Shown: positions 28,390-36,336 of the stretch, in pieces
Position numbering within the stretch: position 1 is the first letter of the stretch
Layout: the number at the start of each line of letters is the position of its first letter
NCBI RefSeq assembly: GCF_003946305.1
Contig: NZ_RHNS01000003.1
Span: forward strand, 186,001 to 250,000
From: Lacticaseibacillus porcinae
Lineage (GTDB): Bacteria > Bacillota > Bacilli > Lactobacillales > Lactobacillaceae
Length of the DNA: 64,000 bases
Direction of reading: 5' to 3'
Notes under the pieces: generated by a model
Seen by the model: the letters and a program-made list of their open reading frames with translations, nothing else
Databases searched by the model: none
What the model was told of the DNA's origin: nothing
Program-made: the position numbers and the translations under genes

Positions 28390-28405
28390 TTTGGTAACGT
28401 TCCCA
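28390..28405. promoter_or_regulatory. LacI-type operator, regulator side
   Basis: TTTGGTAACGTTCCCA, just upstream of the lacI-family promoter and in inverse orientation to the copy at 28299-28312. The two, about 90 bases apart, could support looping. Confidence 0.55.
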
Positions 28406-28412
28406 CAAATTC

Positions 28413-28440
28413 TTGCAAGCGCCGCCACCTTGCATTAAAC
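28413..28440 (+). promoter_or_regulatory. Promoter of the LacI-HAD-SIS operon
   Basis: TTGCAA (28413-28418), 16 bases, TTAAAC (28435-28440). Confidence 0.45.
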
Positions 28441-28472
28441 TAGGACTATCGAGTTGATGTGGAGGTGGCGTG

Positions 28473-29540
28473 ATGCCGAAAAAGGAACTAACGATAGTAG
28501 AAATTGCCAAAATGGCTGGGGTTTCGACCAGCACGGTATCACGGGTCCTCAATAAACAAGACCACGTCAATCCCGCCAAACGCCAAAAGGTTCAAGAGAT
28601 CCTCGACCGTTCAGGTTTTCAACCTAGTGCCACTGCACGCGCGATGGTATCAAAGCGGACCAATACCTTTGGCGTCGTGGTTTCTGATATCAATAACCCT
28701 TATTTCACAACGCTGGTCTCACAAATTGAAGCGGCCGCTAAAGACGCTGGCTACAGTTTGCTCTTATTTAACACGCAAACTGCCGGCGGCCTGCAACAAT
28801 CGACCATTACCACAGTTGAGATCGAAGCCTTCCATCGCCTAGAAGAAAAGAAAGTCGATGGTGTTTTGATCTTAGGTGGTGAAATCGACCGGGCGGATCC
28901 TGACGCGGACTATTTAGATGCCTTGCATCAATTGGCTCAGCACTTACCAGTCGTGATCGTTGCGCAGCCTTTAAAAGATAGTGGCTTTAACTTTGTGGCC
29001 CGTTATCAAAAGCTCGCCGCCACGACTATTACCCAACATCTTTTAGCATGCGGCTACCATGATATCGCCTTTATCGGCGGTGAACCTGGCATCACCATCA
29101 CCAACGAACGTCTAGCTGGGTATCGCGAGATCATGGAGACTTATCGTACCTTTCGAGAAGATCGCGTATTTCTTAGCGATTACTACGCGCAAAGCGGTTT
29201 TGACAGCATGACTGAGCTCATTAACCAAAATGACCTGCCAAAAGCAGTTGTTGCCATCAATGATCAAGTGGCATTAGGTGCGATCCGTGCATTAAACGAC
29301 CACGGCCTTAATTGTCCAAAAGATATTGCCATTGCTAGCTGCGACGCCTTTCCTAACAGCACCTTCTTCACCCCTCGGATCACTACCATTGATCATCACA
29401 ATACCCGTTTGGCTCAAATCGCCGTAGCAAAACTGCTCAACGCCATTTCGCCAAAACGTTATCCTTTAGGCGATCTATCCATCGAGCCGCCGAGTTTGTT
29501 GATCCGCGAATCTTCTGGGTTGAAAGGAACAAAGTCATGA
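28473..29540 (+). CDS. LacI family regulator of the sugar island
   Basis: The 355-aa protein has the LacI HTH at residues about 6-55 (TIVEIAKMAGVSTSTVSRVLN) and a sugar-binding periplasmic fold behind it. GGAGG is seven bases before the ATG at 28473; a GTG one codon earlier is also open. It diverges from the ROK-GH9-EIIC-epimerase operon and shares a control region with two TTGGTAACGTT sites, the obvious target. It is followed by the HAD and SIS genes with a 4-base overlap, so regulator and enzymes form one operon. Confidence 0.92.
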   Translation: MPKKELTIVEIAKMAGVSTSTVSRVLNKQDHVNPAKRQKVQEILDRSGFQPSATARAMVSKRTNTFGVVVSDINNPYFTTLVSQIEAAAKDAGYSLLLFNTQTAGGLQQSTITTVEIEAFHRLEEKKVDGVLILGGEIDRADPDADYLDALHQLAQHLPVVIVAQPLKDSGFNFVARYQKLAATTITQHLLACGYHDIAFIGGEPGITITNERLAGYREIMETYRTFREDRVFLSDYYAQSGFDSMTELINQNDLPKAVVAINDQVALGAIRALNDHGLNCPKDIAIASCDAFPNSTFFTPRITTIDHHNTRLAQIAVAKLLNAISPKRYPLGDLSIEPPSLLIRESSGLKGTKS

Positions 29541-30346
29541 ACGAATACGCAATTTTCATGGACATTGATGGCACTTTAGTTGATGACCACCAGCATATCA
29601 CCCCTAAAACCAAAGCCGCGATCCAAACGCTTAGCAAAAAAGGCCAACACTTCTTCATCGCCACCGGTCGCATGCTTGATGCCGCTCGTGCCATCGCTGC
29701 CCAACTTGGTCCAAACGTTGGTGTGATTGCCAGCAACGGTGCCGTCATCCAGACTACAAGTGGCGTAAAGTGCAAACATTTAGGCATTGAAGCCTTAACC
29801 GCCACTTACCAAGCTGCTGCCAAAAACAAGATCTCAACGTTTTACTTTACCCCAGAGCGTGTGTATTACACGGATCAACTGCCTGACTACTTCTCCGCAG
29901 ACGCCAACCACCGCGTGGCAGGGACAAATCAGCCCAAGTATGAACAAGTCTCCGACCTAGCAGATCTACTTACCCATGAAACAGAGATCGTCAACGGCAT
30001 CATGATCTCTGATGATGACCCAGTAGGACTAGCTAATGCATCTGCATTTTTGGGAACGTGCCCAAATCTAGATATCAGCACTTCTGCCCCAAATAACATC
30101 GAATTACTGCCACTTGGGGTGACCAAAGCCACAGCAATTCGAGCCATTTGCCAAGATCTGGAGATCCCAATGACTCATACCATGGCATTTGGCGACGGTG
30201 AAAACGACTTGGCGATGCTTAAAACCGTCAACATTGGTGTCGCCATGGCAAACGCTGTACCAAAAGTGGCCAATTCGGTGAGAAATCACACCGACAGCAA
30301 CTTGAACGACGGTATCGCCACATTTTTGACCCACTATTTTGATTAG
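29537..30346 (+). CDS. HAD hydrolase, Cof type (IIB)
   Basis: The 269-aa protein has HAD motif I MDIDGTLVDD, motif II in FIATGRML, and motifs III and IV in GVTKATAI and AFGDGENDLAML, with a C2B cap. Such enzymes dephosphorylate sugar phosphates or nucleotides. It overlaps the LacI gene by four bases (ATGA) and is followed after 12 bases by the SIS gene. In this setting it may relieve sugar-phosphate build-up; substrate unknown. Confidence 0.88.
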   Translation: MNEYAIFMDIDGTLVDDHQHITPKTKAAIQTLSKKGQHFFIATGRMLDAARAIAAQLGPNVGVIASNGAVIQTTSGVKCKHLGIEALTATYQAAAKNKISTFYFTPERVYYTDQLPDYFSADANHRVAGTNQPKYEQVSDLADLLTHETEIVNGIMISDDDPVGLANASAFLGTCPNLDISTSAPNNIELLPLGVTKATAIRAICQDLEIPMTHTMAFGDGENDLAMLKTVNIGVAMANAVPKVANSVRNHTDSNLNDGIATFLTHYFD

Positions 30347-30358
30347 GAGGAACCCATC

Positions 30359-31453
30359 ATGTTACCCACAATGATGACTTACATTGAAAAAGAACCCGAA
30401 GCACTCAAACGCGTATTAGACGCCTACCCCAAACCTGAAGACGAAGCCTTAAAAGGCGCACCTCTAGGCACCCAAGACTGGTTGATATTAGGGACAGGAT
30501 CGAGTATCAACGCGATTCGCAGTGCCAAGTTATATATGGAAAAAATTGCTAACGTCCGGATCCAAGTTGAGGAGCCTTACAACTACGCCCAATACGAAAC
30601 TGTCAGCAAAACTACCGATTTCGTGATTGGTGTTTCTCAAAGTGGTCAAAGCACTGCCACAATCGACGCGATTGCTAAAGTTGCCAAGCAACGTTCAATC
30701 TTCCGCATGGCTGTGACTAGCCAACCTGGCAAAGAATTATCGCAAGCCAGCGATACTACATTGGATATTCTCACTGGCAAAGAGCGCGTGGGCTACGTCA
30801 CCATGGGCTATAACGCCACAGTACTGTCCTTAATGTTAGTGGCCTTGCGCTATGCCAAAGCGAACAAACAAATCACCAAAGCCGAAGAGACCGCCGAACT
30901 AGAGCAGCTCGCCCAAGTCATCGCCAAAGTTCCTGACGCCATTAAAGCAACCGACGCGTTCTACCAAGCACATGCCAAAGCCTTAAAAGACCCTCGCCAA
31001 TACAGTGCCATTGGTTACGGCGCTACCGTCGGCACAGTAATGGAAATGCAAACGAAATTTGTTGAGGTGGTTCGCCAACCAGCCGGTGGCCACGATCTTG
31101 AAGCCTTTATGCACGGCCCTTATCTTGGCATTCACAAAGACGACATCCAATTTTATGTCCAAACCAAAGCTGATACCTCAGTGCGCACCAAGATGTCCGC
31201 ACTGCGCGATTATGAAGCGCGCTACATCGATAAGATCTACACCATCGATTTAACTGGTGAACCTGCAAGTGCCAACACACTTGCATTAGGTGAAATTGAA
31301 GACCAATTTATGTCCTCATTGGTTGCAGTCATTGCTTTTCAAGTCCTTGCATGGCGCATCACTTGTGCGAATGGTGTCGACCTAGGTAAACAAATCTTTA
31401 CTGATTTCTCTGAAGTCGTCCACAACAAAACTGAAGTCCAAGATTACGTTTAA
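30359..31453 (+). CDS. Double SIS-domain sugar-phosphate isomerase/deaminase
   Basis: The 364-aa protein has two SIS domains like the isomerase half of GlmS, without the glutaminase half. Markers are the sugar-phosphate loop LGTGSSINAIRSAK, GVSQSGQSTATIDAI, and in the second domain GYGATVGTVMEMQTKF and EAFMHGPYLG. Proteins of this layout act as glucosamine-6-phosphate deaminases, AgaS-like isomerases or fructoselysine-6-phosphate deglycases. Next to GH9, ROK and a chitobiose-type EIIC, an amino-sugar substrate is attractive: GH9 releases glucosamine, ROK phosphorylates it, this enzyme converts it to fructose-6-phosphate. That route is inference. Confidence 0.88.
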   Translation: MLPTMMTYIEKEPEALKRVLDAYPKPEDEALKGAPLGTQDWLILGTGSSINAIRSAKLYMEKIANVRIQVEEPYNYAQYETVSKTTDFVIGVSQSGQSTATIDAIAKVAKQRSIFRMAVTSQPGKELSQASDTTLDILTGKERVGYVTMGYNATVLSLMLVALRYAKANKQITKAEETAELEQLAQVIAKVPDAIKATDAFYQAHAKALKDPRQYSAIGYGATVGTVMEMQTKFVEVVRQPAGGHDLEAFMHGPYLGIHKDDIQFYVQTKADTSVRTKMSALRDYEARYIDKIYTIDLTGEPASANTLALGEIEDQFMSSLVAVIAFQVLAWRITCANGVDLGKQIFTDFSEVVHNKTEVQDYV

Positions 31454-31458
31454 TCGAT

Positions 31459-31505
31459 AAAACAGCGTTGAAGATACAAGTGGTGGTATCTTCAACGCTG
31501 TTTTA
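31459..31505. terminator. Terminator of the LacI-HAD-SIS operon
   Basis: AAAACAGCGTTGAAGATAC and its exact complement form a 19-bp stem with a short loop, ending in TTTT. Symmetric, so it can also stop transcripts from the convergent GGDEF gene. Confidence 0.9.
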
Positions 31506-31594
31506 TGGGGTGAATTGGACTTGCCCCCACCTTTCATAGATGTGAGGATGGAACAAAATCATCGTCGCAACCCTTGATATGATTTTCATTAAAT

Positions 31595-33379
31595 CTATAA
31601 AATTCGCGGCAACACTGGGCGACTGAAGAAGTTGCCTTGGCCATAGACGACCTTGAATTCGTCAACTAACCGCATATCAGCGTCACATTCGATTCCGTCC
31701 AGTGCCAATTGAAGATGATGAACGGTACAAACATGTTGCCAATAGTTTAGATTAGCAATCAGAGTCTGTTCGGCGACGGCATCGCGTTTAGGTGCTAGCG
31801 GAACCTTCACGATATCAAAGTATTGCAGGACTGGTGCAAACGCCGCAAAATGTCCTGGTGTGGTGGCTGCGTCGATCACAAACCGAACGCCAGCTTGCCG
31901 ATACTTCGATCCGATCGATGCAAACAACTTGGCATCTGGCATATGATTTAGCTCCACGATCAACTGCACTTGGGCATTGGCATTTAAATAGGCGAGCAAC
32001 ATCTCTTGAATCTGCGGATCTGCCAACTCTGCAACTTCATAGTTCATCGCCAAAGATGGTACTTCCAATTGGTGGGAAATCGAGCGGATCAAAGCCATCA
32101 TGGTTTCAGTCGTGACATTGTAATGCTTCGCTTTGCCCCACTGTCCCTTCGCATAGCGCTCCAACCGTAGTTCATTGGTGATAATGTGATTATCTGACAA
32201 CCCCATCACTGGCTGCGTGTAGTAGGTAAAGTTGATCATCGCCGAATGTGAGTTGTTCAATAAATCTGCTTGTCCATCCACAGTGATGCGATCACGTCCG
32301 TGTTGTTTGGATAAATACATTGAATTATCTGCACGTTTTAATAATTCATCTAAGTTTTGGTCTTGCTGTTCTAAAAATGCAACCCCGACTGAGATCGAAC
32401 AACGAAAGTGGTTATCACCATAGGCCACCGGAATCGTTCGCACAGCATTCCAACAATTGCGTACCAAACTCACCGCTGCTTCTAACGCAAAGCCAGGCAT
32501 GATGATCGTTAATTCTTCGCCACCAGTCCGATATAGCTCTGCAGGTGCAGACGCATGCTTCAATTCAGTTTGCAAAATATTGGTCAAACCGATCAATACC
32601 GCATCCCCGGCATCATGCCCGTAATCATCATTAAATGACTTAAAGTGGTCGATATCCATTACGGCCACTCCCATTTCAATTCCTTGTTGTTGACAATCAG
32701 AAAAAGTGTCAATGCCTACTGAATTCAACCGTGACAAACTAAACGCATGCGTCAACACGTCGTGATTCAGCTCTTGCGTCAAGCTTTCTTGTTCAGCAAT
32801 GACTGAGCGCATTCGGTGAATATAACTATAGGAATACCCACTCATCAGCGCAAAGATCAACGGATAACCATACAAGCTACGCAATGGTACGTCGACATAA
32901 GTGGTCCAAAACAACGTCGCCGTAGCAATGGCGAATAACATATACCACCCAAATTGATAATGCACAGTCGCTTGAAAATAGCGCAATCCCACCGAGGTCA
33001 GCGCAAAGGCCACGGCCACCAATAAGAATAAACGCGCATCAAAGGGATGATTTAAAAACCAAAATAGGCTCAATACCGCCCAGTTGAACAAATATTCACT
33101 GATACTCGCCCCTTCGTCAAGCAAGGCGTAGCTGATCACAAACAACGCCAAATTGACATACATGTCGCCACCTTGACGCACGCTGACAGCCGCCCATTGT
33201 AAGCCGAGCGCAACGGTCAGGGTGATAACAATGCGAATTAAAGCATGACCCCAACGCACAGCGGCTTTCCCAGAGTTGGTGCGCAATTTTTGATAAAACG
33301 ATGAATCATAGTACGTTAAATAACCAGCCACGAAAAACACCGATAATACCGTGCGGCCAATCCACATCCCAAATGCCAT
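31595..33379 (-). CDS. Membrane GGDEF protein with degenerate EAL domain, likely diguanylate cyclase
   Basis: Three parts. The first about 190 residues hold several hydrophobic helices, a membrane sensor of unknown type. Next is a GGDEF domain with VMDIDHFKSFNDDYGHDAGD and the active site RTGGEELTIIMPG (GGEEL in place of GGEEF), so c-di-GMP synthesis is likely. The C-terminal EAL-like domain is degenerate: NELRLE for the EAL site, IDAATTPG where the Asp-Asp pair should be, LDGIE for EGVE, though YGQGNFFSRP remains; it probably binds rather than cleaves c-di-GMP. The ATG at 33379 is chosen over a TTG four codons upstream; neither has ideal spacing to GGGGGAG. Own promoter upstream. Confidence 0.85.
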   Translation of the reverse strand: MAFGMWIGRTVLSVFFVAGYLTYYDSSFYQKLRTNSGKAAVRWGHALIRIVITLTVALGLQWAAVSVRQGGDMYVNLALFVISYALLDEGASISEYLFNWAVLSLFWFLNHPFDARLFLLVAVAFALTSVGLRYFQATVHYQFGWYMLFAIATATLFWTTYVDVPLRSLYGYPLIFALMSGYSYSYIHRMRSVIAEQESLTQELNHDVLTHAFSLSRLNSVGIDTFSDCQQQGIEMGVAVMDIDHFKSFNDDYGHDAGDAVLIGLTNILQTELKHASAPAELYRTGGEELTIIMPGFALEAAVSLVRNCWNAVRTIPVAYGDNHFRCSISVGVAFLEQQDQNLDELLKRADNSMYLSKQHGRDRITVDGQADLLNNSHSAMINFTYYTQPVMGLSDNHIITNELRLERYAKGQWGKAKHYNVTTETMMALIRSISHQLEVPSLAMNYEVAELADPQIQEMLLAYLNANAQVQLIVELNHMPDAKLFASIGSKYRQAGVRFVIDAATTPGHFAAFAPVLQYFDIVKVPLAPKRDAVAEQTLIANLNYWQHVCTVHHLQLALDGIECDADMRLVDEFKVVYGQGNFFSRPVLPRIL

Positions 33380-33419
33380 AAGCTCCCCCAAAAGTCACTG
33401 TGACATGCACACTTCTATT

Positions 33420-33448
33420 AGTAAATCGCGTCAGTTAATCATTGTCAA
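33420..33448 (-). promoter_or_regulatory. Promoter of the GGDEF gene
   Basis: On the minus strand TTGACA (33443-33448), 17 bases, TTTACT (33420-33425). Confidence 0.5.
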
Positions 33449-33532
33449 CGAAAAACTAGTTCCGGTAAAAACTAATTCTGATTTTTTGATACAAATAAAC
33501 CGAATAGAATGTTTTTTTCACATGGCACATGC

Positions 33533-34696
33533 CTATCGATCCGCATTTTCAACGATTTGCGGTTTTGACGTTTTCAAACGTAAATGCCATCGCGGCCTCC
33601 CGATCAAAAGGCCAAATGGTACGAAGCGATAGCAAAACCAAGCCATTGCAAAACTCATCGACACCACAGCAACATAACCAATCGGTAACACCCAAACTAA
33701 TTGCAGTGACGACCAACCGGTTTGTGATAACACCCATTTCACCCCCATCAACGCAAGCGTTTGATTGAGATACATCCCAAAACTCACCGTCGCGATATTA
33801 TGAATGAATTTGGCGATCCAATGTTTTCGATGCGTCAAGCGCCAGCTAGCAAAACGTTGCCCTAACCCATACGTCATCAAGATCATTGCAGTATCATAAA
33901 CTAACATATAAGGTTGATGCGGCGACAGCGCATGACTGTTGCGCAATGCTAACAATTGTTGATTAAACCCGCGATAATAAATCACGGTGCCTAAACCTAA
34001 GCTGATCGTGAATGGCACTAATAATCCCCAAATTTGATTCAACCAGTTCACGACTTTTTTGCGATGCAACGCCACATACCCACCTAGCACCACATAAAAT
34101 TGATAAACAAACACATTGATCGAATAAGCTTTGAACCAGTATGGCCAGTTGTTGGTATTCACACCCCACAAACCGTATTTGATCAAAGTGACTAAACTCA
34201 ATTGAATGATAAAGCTAATGATCACTAGGCGAAGTTGATGCCTTTCAAAGCGATGAAACAGTTTAACAATCACAGGAAACAACAGATACAACTGCATGGT
34301 GATCAACAAATAATACATATAGAAATGATCCCCATGCAGTAAGATTTTCGGGAGTTGCAACCATGAGTAATTACCTTGATTGACTCCGATCATCACGGCC
34401 AGCAACAAGGAATTCCAAATCAAATAAGGCCACAGCACGCCGTTATAGCGTTTTTTCCAGAATGTTGGCCAATCATGTTTTTCATAATAGATCATCATCA
34501 ATACTAACCCCGTCATAAACATAAAGCCCATCCGAGAAAAATGACCAATCATCCGAATACTACGCAAGGCGTAATACGGGGTGTGCCAGTGATGGGCCAT
34601 GAGGCTAGTGAATTGATTGATCGTGTGATTCCACAATACCCCGCAAATGAAAAAAGCGCGCATGAAATCCACTTCATGTAAATATCGTCTTGCCAT
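33533..34696 (-). CDS. Membrane acyltransferase, family 3
   Basis: The 387-aa multi-span protein belongs to the acyltransferase 3 family, which moves acyl groups onto cell-surface sugars. The first helix holds FMRAFFICGVLWNHTIN with the conserved His, and about ten hydrophobic segments follow. There is no C-terminal SGNH domain, unlike OatA. AGGAGG stands before the ATG at 34696; the frame is open 17 codons upstream, through a hairpin, and that part is not likely coding. Acceptor unknown; an exopolysaccharide role next to the GGDEF gene would fit but is inference. Confidence 0.85.
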   Translation of the reverse strand: MARRYLHEVDFMRAFFICGVLWNHTINQFTSLMAHHWHTPYYALRSIRMIGHFSRMGFMFMTGLVLMMIYYEKHDWPTFWKKRYNGVLWPYLIWNSLLLAVMIGVNQGNYSWLQLPKILLHGDHFYMYYLLITMQLYLLFPVIVKLFHRFERHQLRLVIISFIIQLSLVTLIKYGLWGVNTNNWPYWFKAYSINVFVYQFYVVLGGYVALHRKKVVNWLNQIWGLLVPFTISLGLGTVIYYRGFNQQLLALRNSHALSPHQPYMLVYDTAMILMTYGLGQRFASWRLTHRKHWIAKFIHNIATVSFGMYLNQTLALMGVKWVLSQTGWSSLQLVWVLPIGYVAVVSMSFAMAWFCYRFVPFGLLIGRPRWHLRLKTSKPQIVENADR

Positions 34697-34715
34697 AAGT
34701 TCCTCCTGAAACGGC

Positions 34716-34745
34716 AAAAAGCGGGCACCTGATAAGGCTACCCGC
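34716..34745 (-). terminator. Terminator-like hairpin in the acyltransferase leader
   Basis: On the minus strand GCGGGTAGCCTTATCAGGTGCCCGC followed by TTTTT lies between the presumed promoter and the ribosome site. Either an attenuator or a stop for upstream read-through. Confidence 0.55.
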
Positions 34746-34767
34746 AATTTCCCGATTGAATGGGTTT

Positions 34768-34800
34768 AATATAGCGAAGCTGACTTAAACAGAACTTAAA
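34768..34800 (-). promoter_or_regulatory. Candidate promoter with 11-base direct repeats
   Basis: On the minus strand two TTTAAG copies (34795-34800 and 34784-34789) repeat every 11 bases and stop 10 bases before TATATT (34768-34773). There is no good -35, a layout typical of promoters activated by OmpR/PhoB-family response regulators. Confidence 0.4.
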
Positions 34801-34865
34801 GCAAAAACTTTGCATTCCGTTGAATTTCCACTAAACTAAAAGAAACTAGTTTTGGAAAGGACATT

Positions 34866-35801
34866 ATGCTAACTGATTTGATTGCGGCCATCATGCAAGC
34901 CGACAACATTATCATTCATCGTCATATCAATCCTGATCCTGATGCCTTTGGTTCACAAATGGGTTTAAAAGCCTTGATCCAACACCAATTTCCGCAGAAA
35001 CAAGTTTTTGCAGTTGGCGAATCGCAACCAAATCTCAACTGGATCGGTGTCCCTGACGTGATCGCCGATGTCCAATACGCCGGTGCCTTAGTGATCGTGA
35101 TCGATACTGCCAACACCGCCCGCATCGCTGATCCTCGCTACACCACTGGTCAACAGTTGATGAAAATCGACCATCATCCTGATCGCGAACCTTTTGGCGA
35201 TTTATCATATGTGGACACAAATGCTTCTAGTAGCTCAGAAATCGTGTATGACCTCGCACAAGCCGCCAAGTGGTCACTGACAGCTGAAGGCGCACGCTGT
35301 TTGTATGCTGGGGTCCTTGGTGATACTGGTCGTTTCATGTTTGATCTCACCACGCCAAAGACCTTACGGGTTGCCGCAGACTTGATGGCGACCGGTATCG
35401 ATGCCCCAGCGATTGCCAGAGCAGAAGACCAACTAACGCCGAACATGGCGAAATTGATCGGTTATGCGCTCCAACATACCGAAGTGACTGAAGCTGGCGC
35501 AGGGAGTTTCATTTTATCCACAGCAGTGCGTGAACAATTTGATGTGCCTTTAGGTTTAGAACAACTCGCAGTGAATTATGTGGGTAAGTTGACGACCATT
35601 GACGCTTGGGTCATGTTCACTGAACGTGAAGATGGCAAGTATCGCTGTGAATTGCGCAGTAAACACCATCCGATCAATCAAATCGCTGTCGCTTTTGGTG
35701 GCGGCGGTCATCCCCTAGCCTCTGGTGCTGTCGCTAAAGACCTTGACACTTGCCAACGCATGATCCAAACCTTAGACCAATTATTGAAGGAGCAACGTTA
35801 A
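34866..35801 (+). CDS. DHH/DHHA1 phosphoesterase, NrnA-like
   Basis: The 311-aa protein has DHH motifs HRHINPDPDAFGS and KIDHHPDREPFGD and the DHHA1 glycine motif FGGGGHPLASGA. Relatives (NrnA) degrade very short RNAs and dephosphorylate pAp; some also cleave pGpG or pApA, the linear products of cyclic dinucleotides. AAAGGA precedes the ATG. Its stop codon overlaps the start of the next gene by one base. With GGDEF and EAL genes on both sides a role in pGpG removal is possible, though NrnA is also general housekeeping. Confidence 0.88.
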   Translation: MLTDLIAAIMQADNIIIHRHINPDPDAFGSQMGLKALIQHQFPQKQVFAVGESQPNLNWIGVPDVIADVQYAGALVIVIDTANTARIADPRYTTGQQLMKIDHHPDREPFGDLSYVDTNASSSSEIVYDLAQAAKWSLTAEGARCLYAGVLGDTGRFMFDLTTPKTLRVAADLMATGIDAPAIARAEDQLTPNMAKLIGYALQHTEVTEAGAGSFILSTAVREQFDVPLGLEQLAVNYVGKLTTIDAWVMFTEREDGKYRCELRSKHHPINQIAVAFGGGGHPLASGAVAKDLDTCQRMIQTLDQLLKEQR

Positions 35802-36271
35802 TGAAAACTGCATATTTGGCGGAAAGTTGGTTCAATCCAGCACAAATCGCCTTGCTTGACGCCGCCACCCCAAAGCTAAAAGCTAATCCCACATTGGATT
35901 GGGAAAACTCATTTCGACCACAAGAACATGCTTATCAAAACTGGACGCCAAATGATCATCCTGACATGTTCGCCAACCCTGAATGGCAAATGGCAACTTT
36001 TCGTGAAGATGTCTCAGGGATCAATGCCTCTGATATTGTCGTGGCGTTATATGACCCCACGCCTGCGAATTCTGATCCTGGCGTGTTATGGGAAGTCGGT
36101 TATGCCTACGGTTTGAACAAACCAGTGATTTTGGTATTGCCTGACGATTGCCAAACTGATTTAAACTTAATGCCAGCCCTTGGCGCTACTGCGGTAATCT
36201 CAGTCAAAGACCTCGCAAGCTTCAACTTTGCCCAACCGCATTTACATCATTTTGAAGGTAGCGTTTATTAA
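35801..36271 (+). CDS. Nucleoside 2-deoxyribosyltransferase
   Basis: Swaps bases between 2'-deoxynucleosides for salvage, a classic enzyme of lactobacilli. The 156-aa protein has DWENSFRPQEH early, the VALYDP loop and the nucleophile Glu in LWEVGYAYGLNKPV, all family signatures. The start is the ATG at 35801 with GGAG upstream; the longer open frame runs into the DHH gene. Coupled to that gene through TAATG. Both act on nucleotide scraps, which makes the pair sensible. Confidence 0.9.
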   Translation: MKTAYLAESWFNPAQIALLDAATPKLKANPTLDWENSFRPQEHAYQNWTPNDHPDMFANPEWQMATFREDVSGINASDIVVALYDPTPANSDPGVLWEVGYAYGLNKPVILVLPDDCQTDLNLMPALGATAVISVKDLASFNFAQPHLHHFEGSVY

Positions 36272-36293
36272 CTTGTGGATAACTGCCACAAAC

Positions 36294-36333
36294 AAAAAAA
36301 CTTTTCCCCAGCTGTTTTGGGGAAAAGTTTTTT
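36294..36333. terminator. Bidirectional terminator
   Basis: AAAAAACTTTTCCCC / GGGGAAAAGTTTTTT stem between convergent genes. Confidence 0.9.
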
Positions 36334-36336
36334 AAT

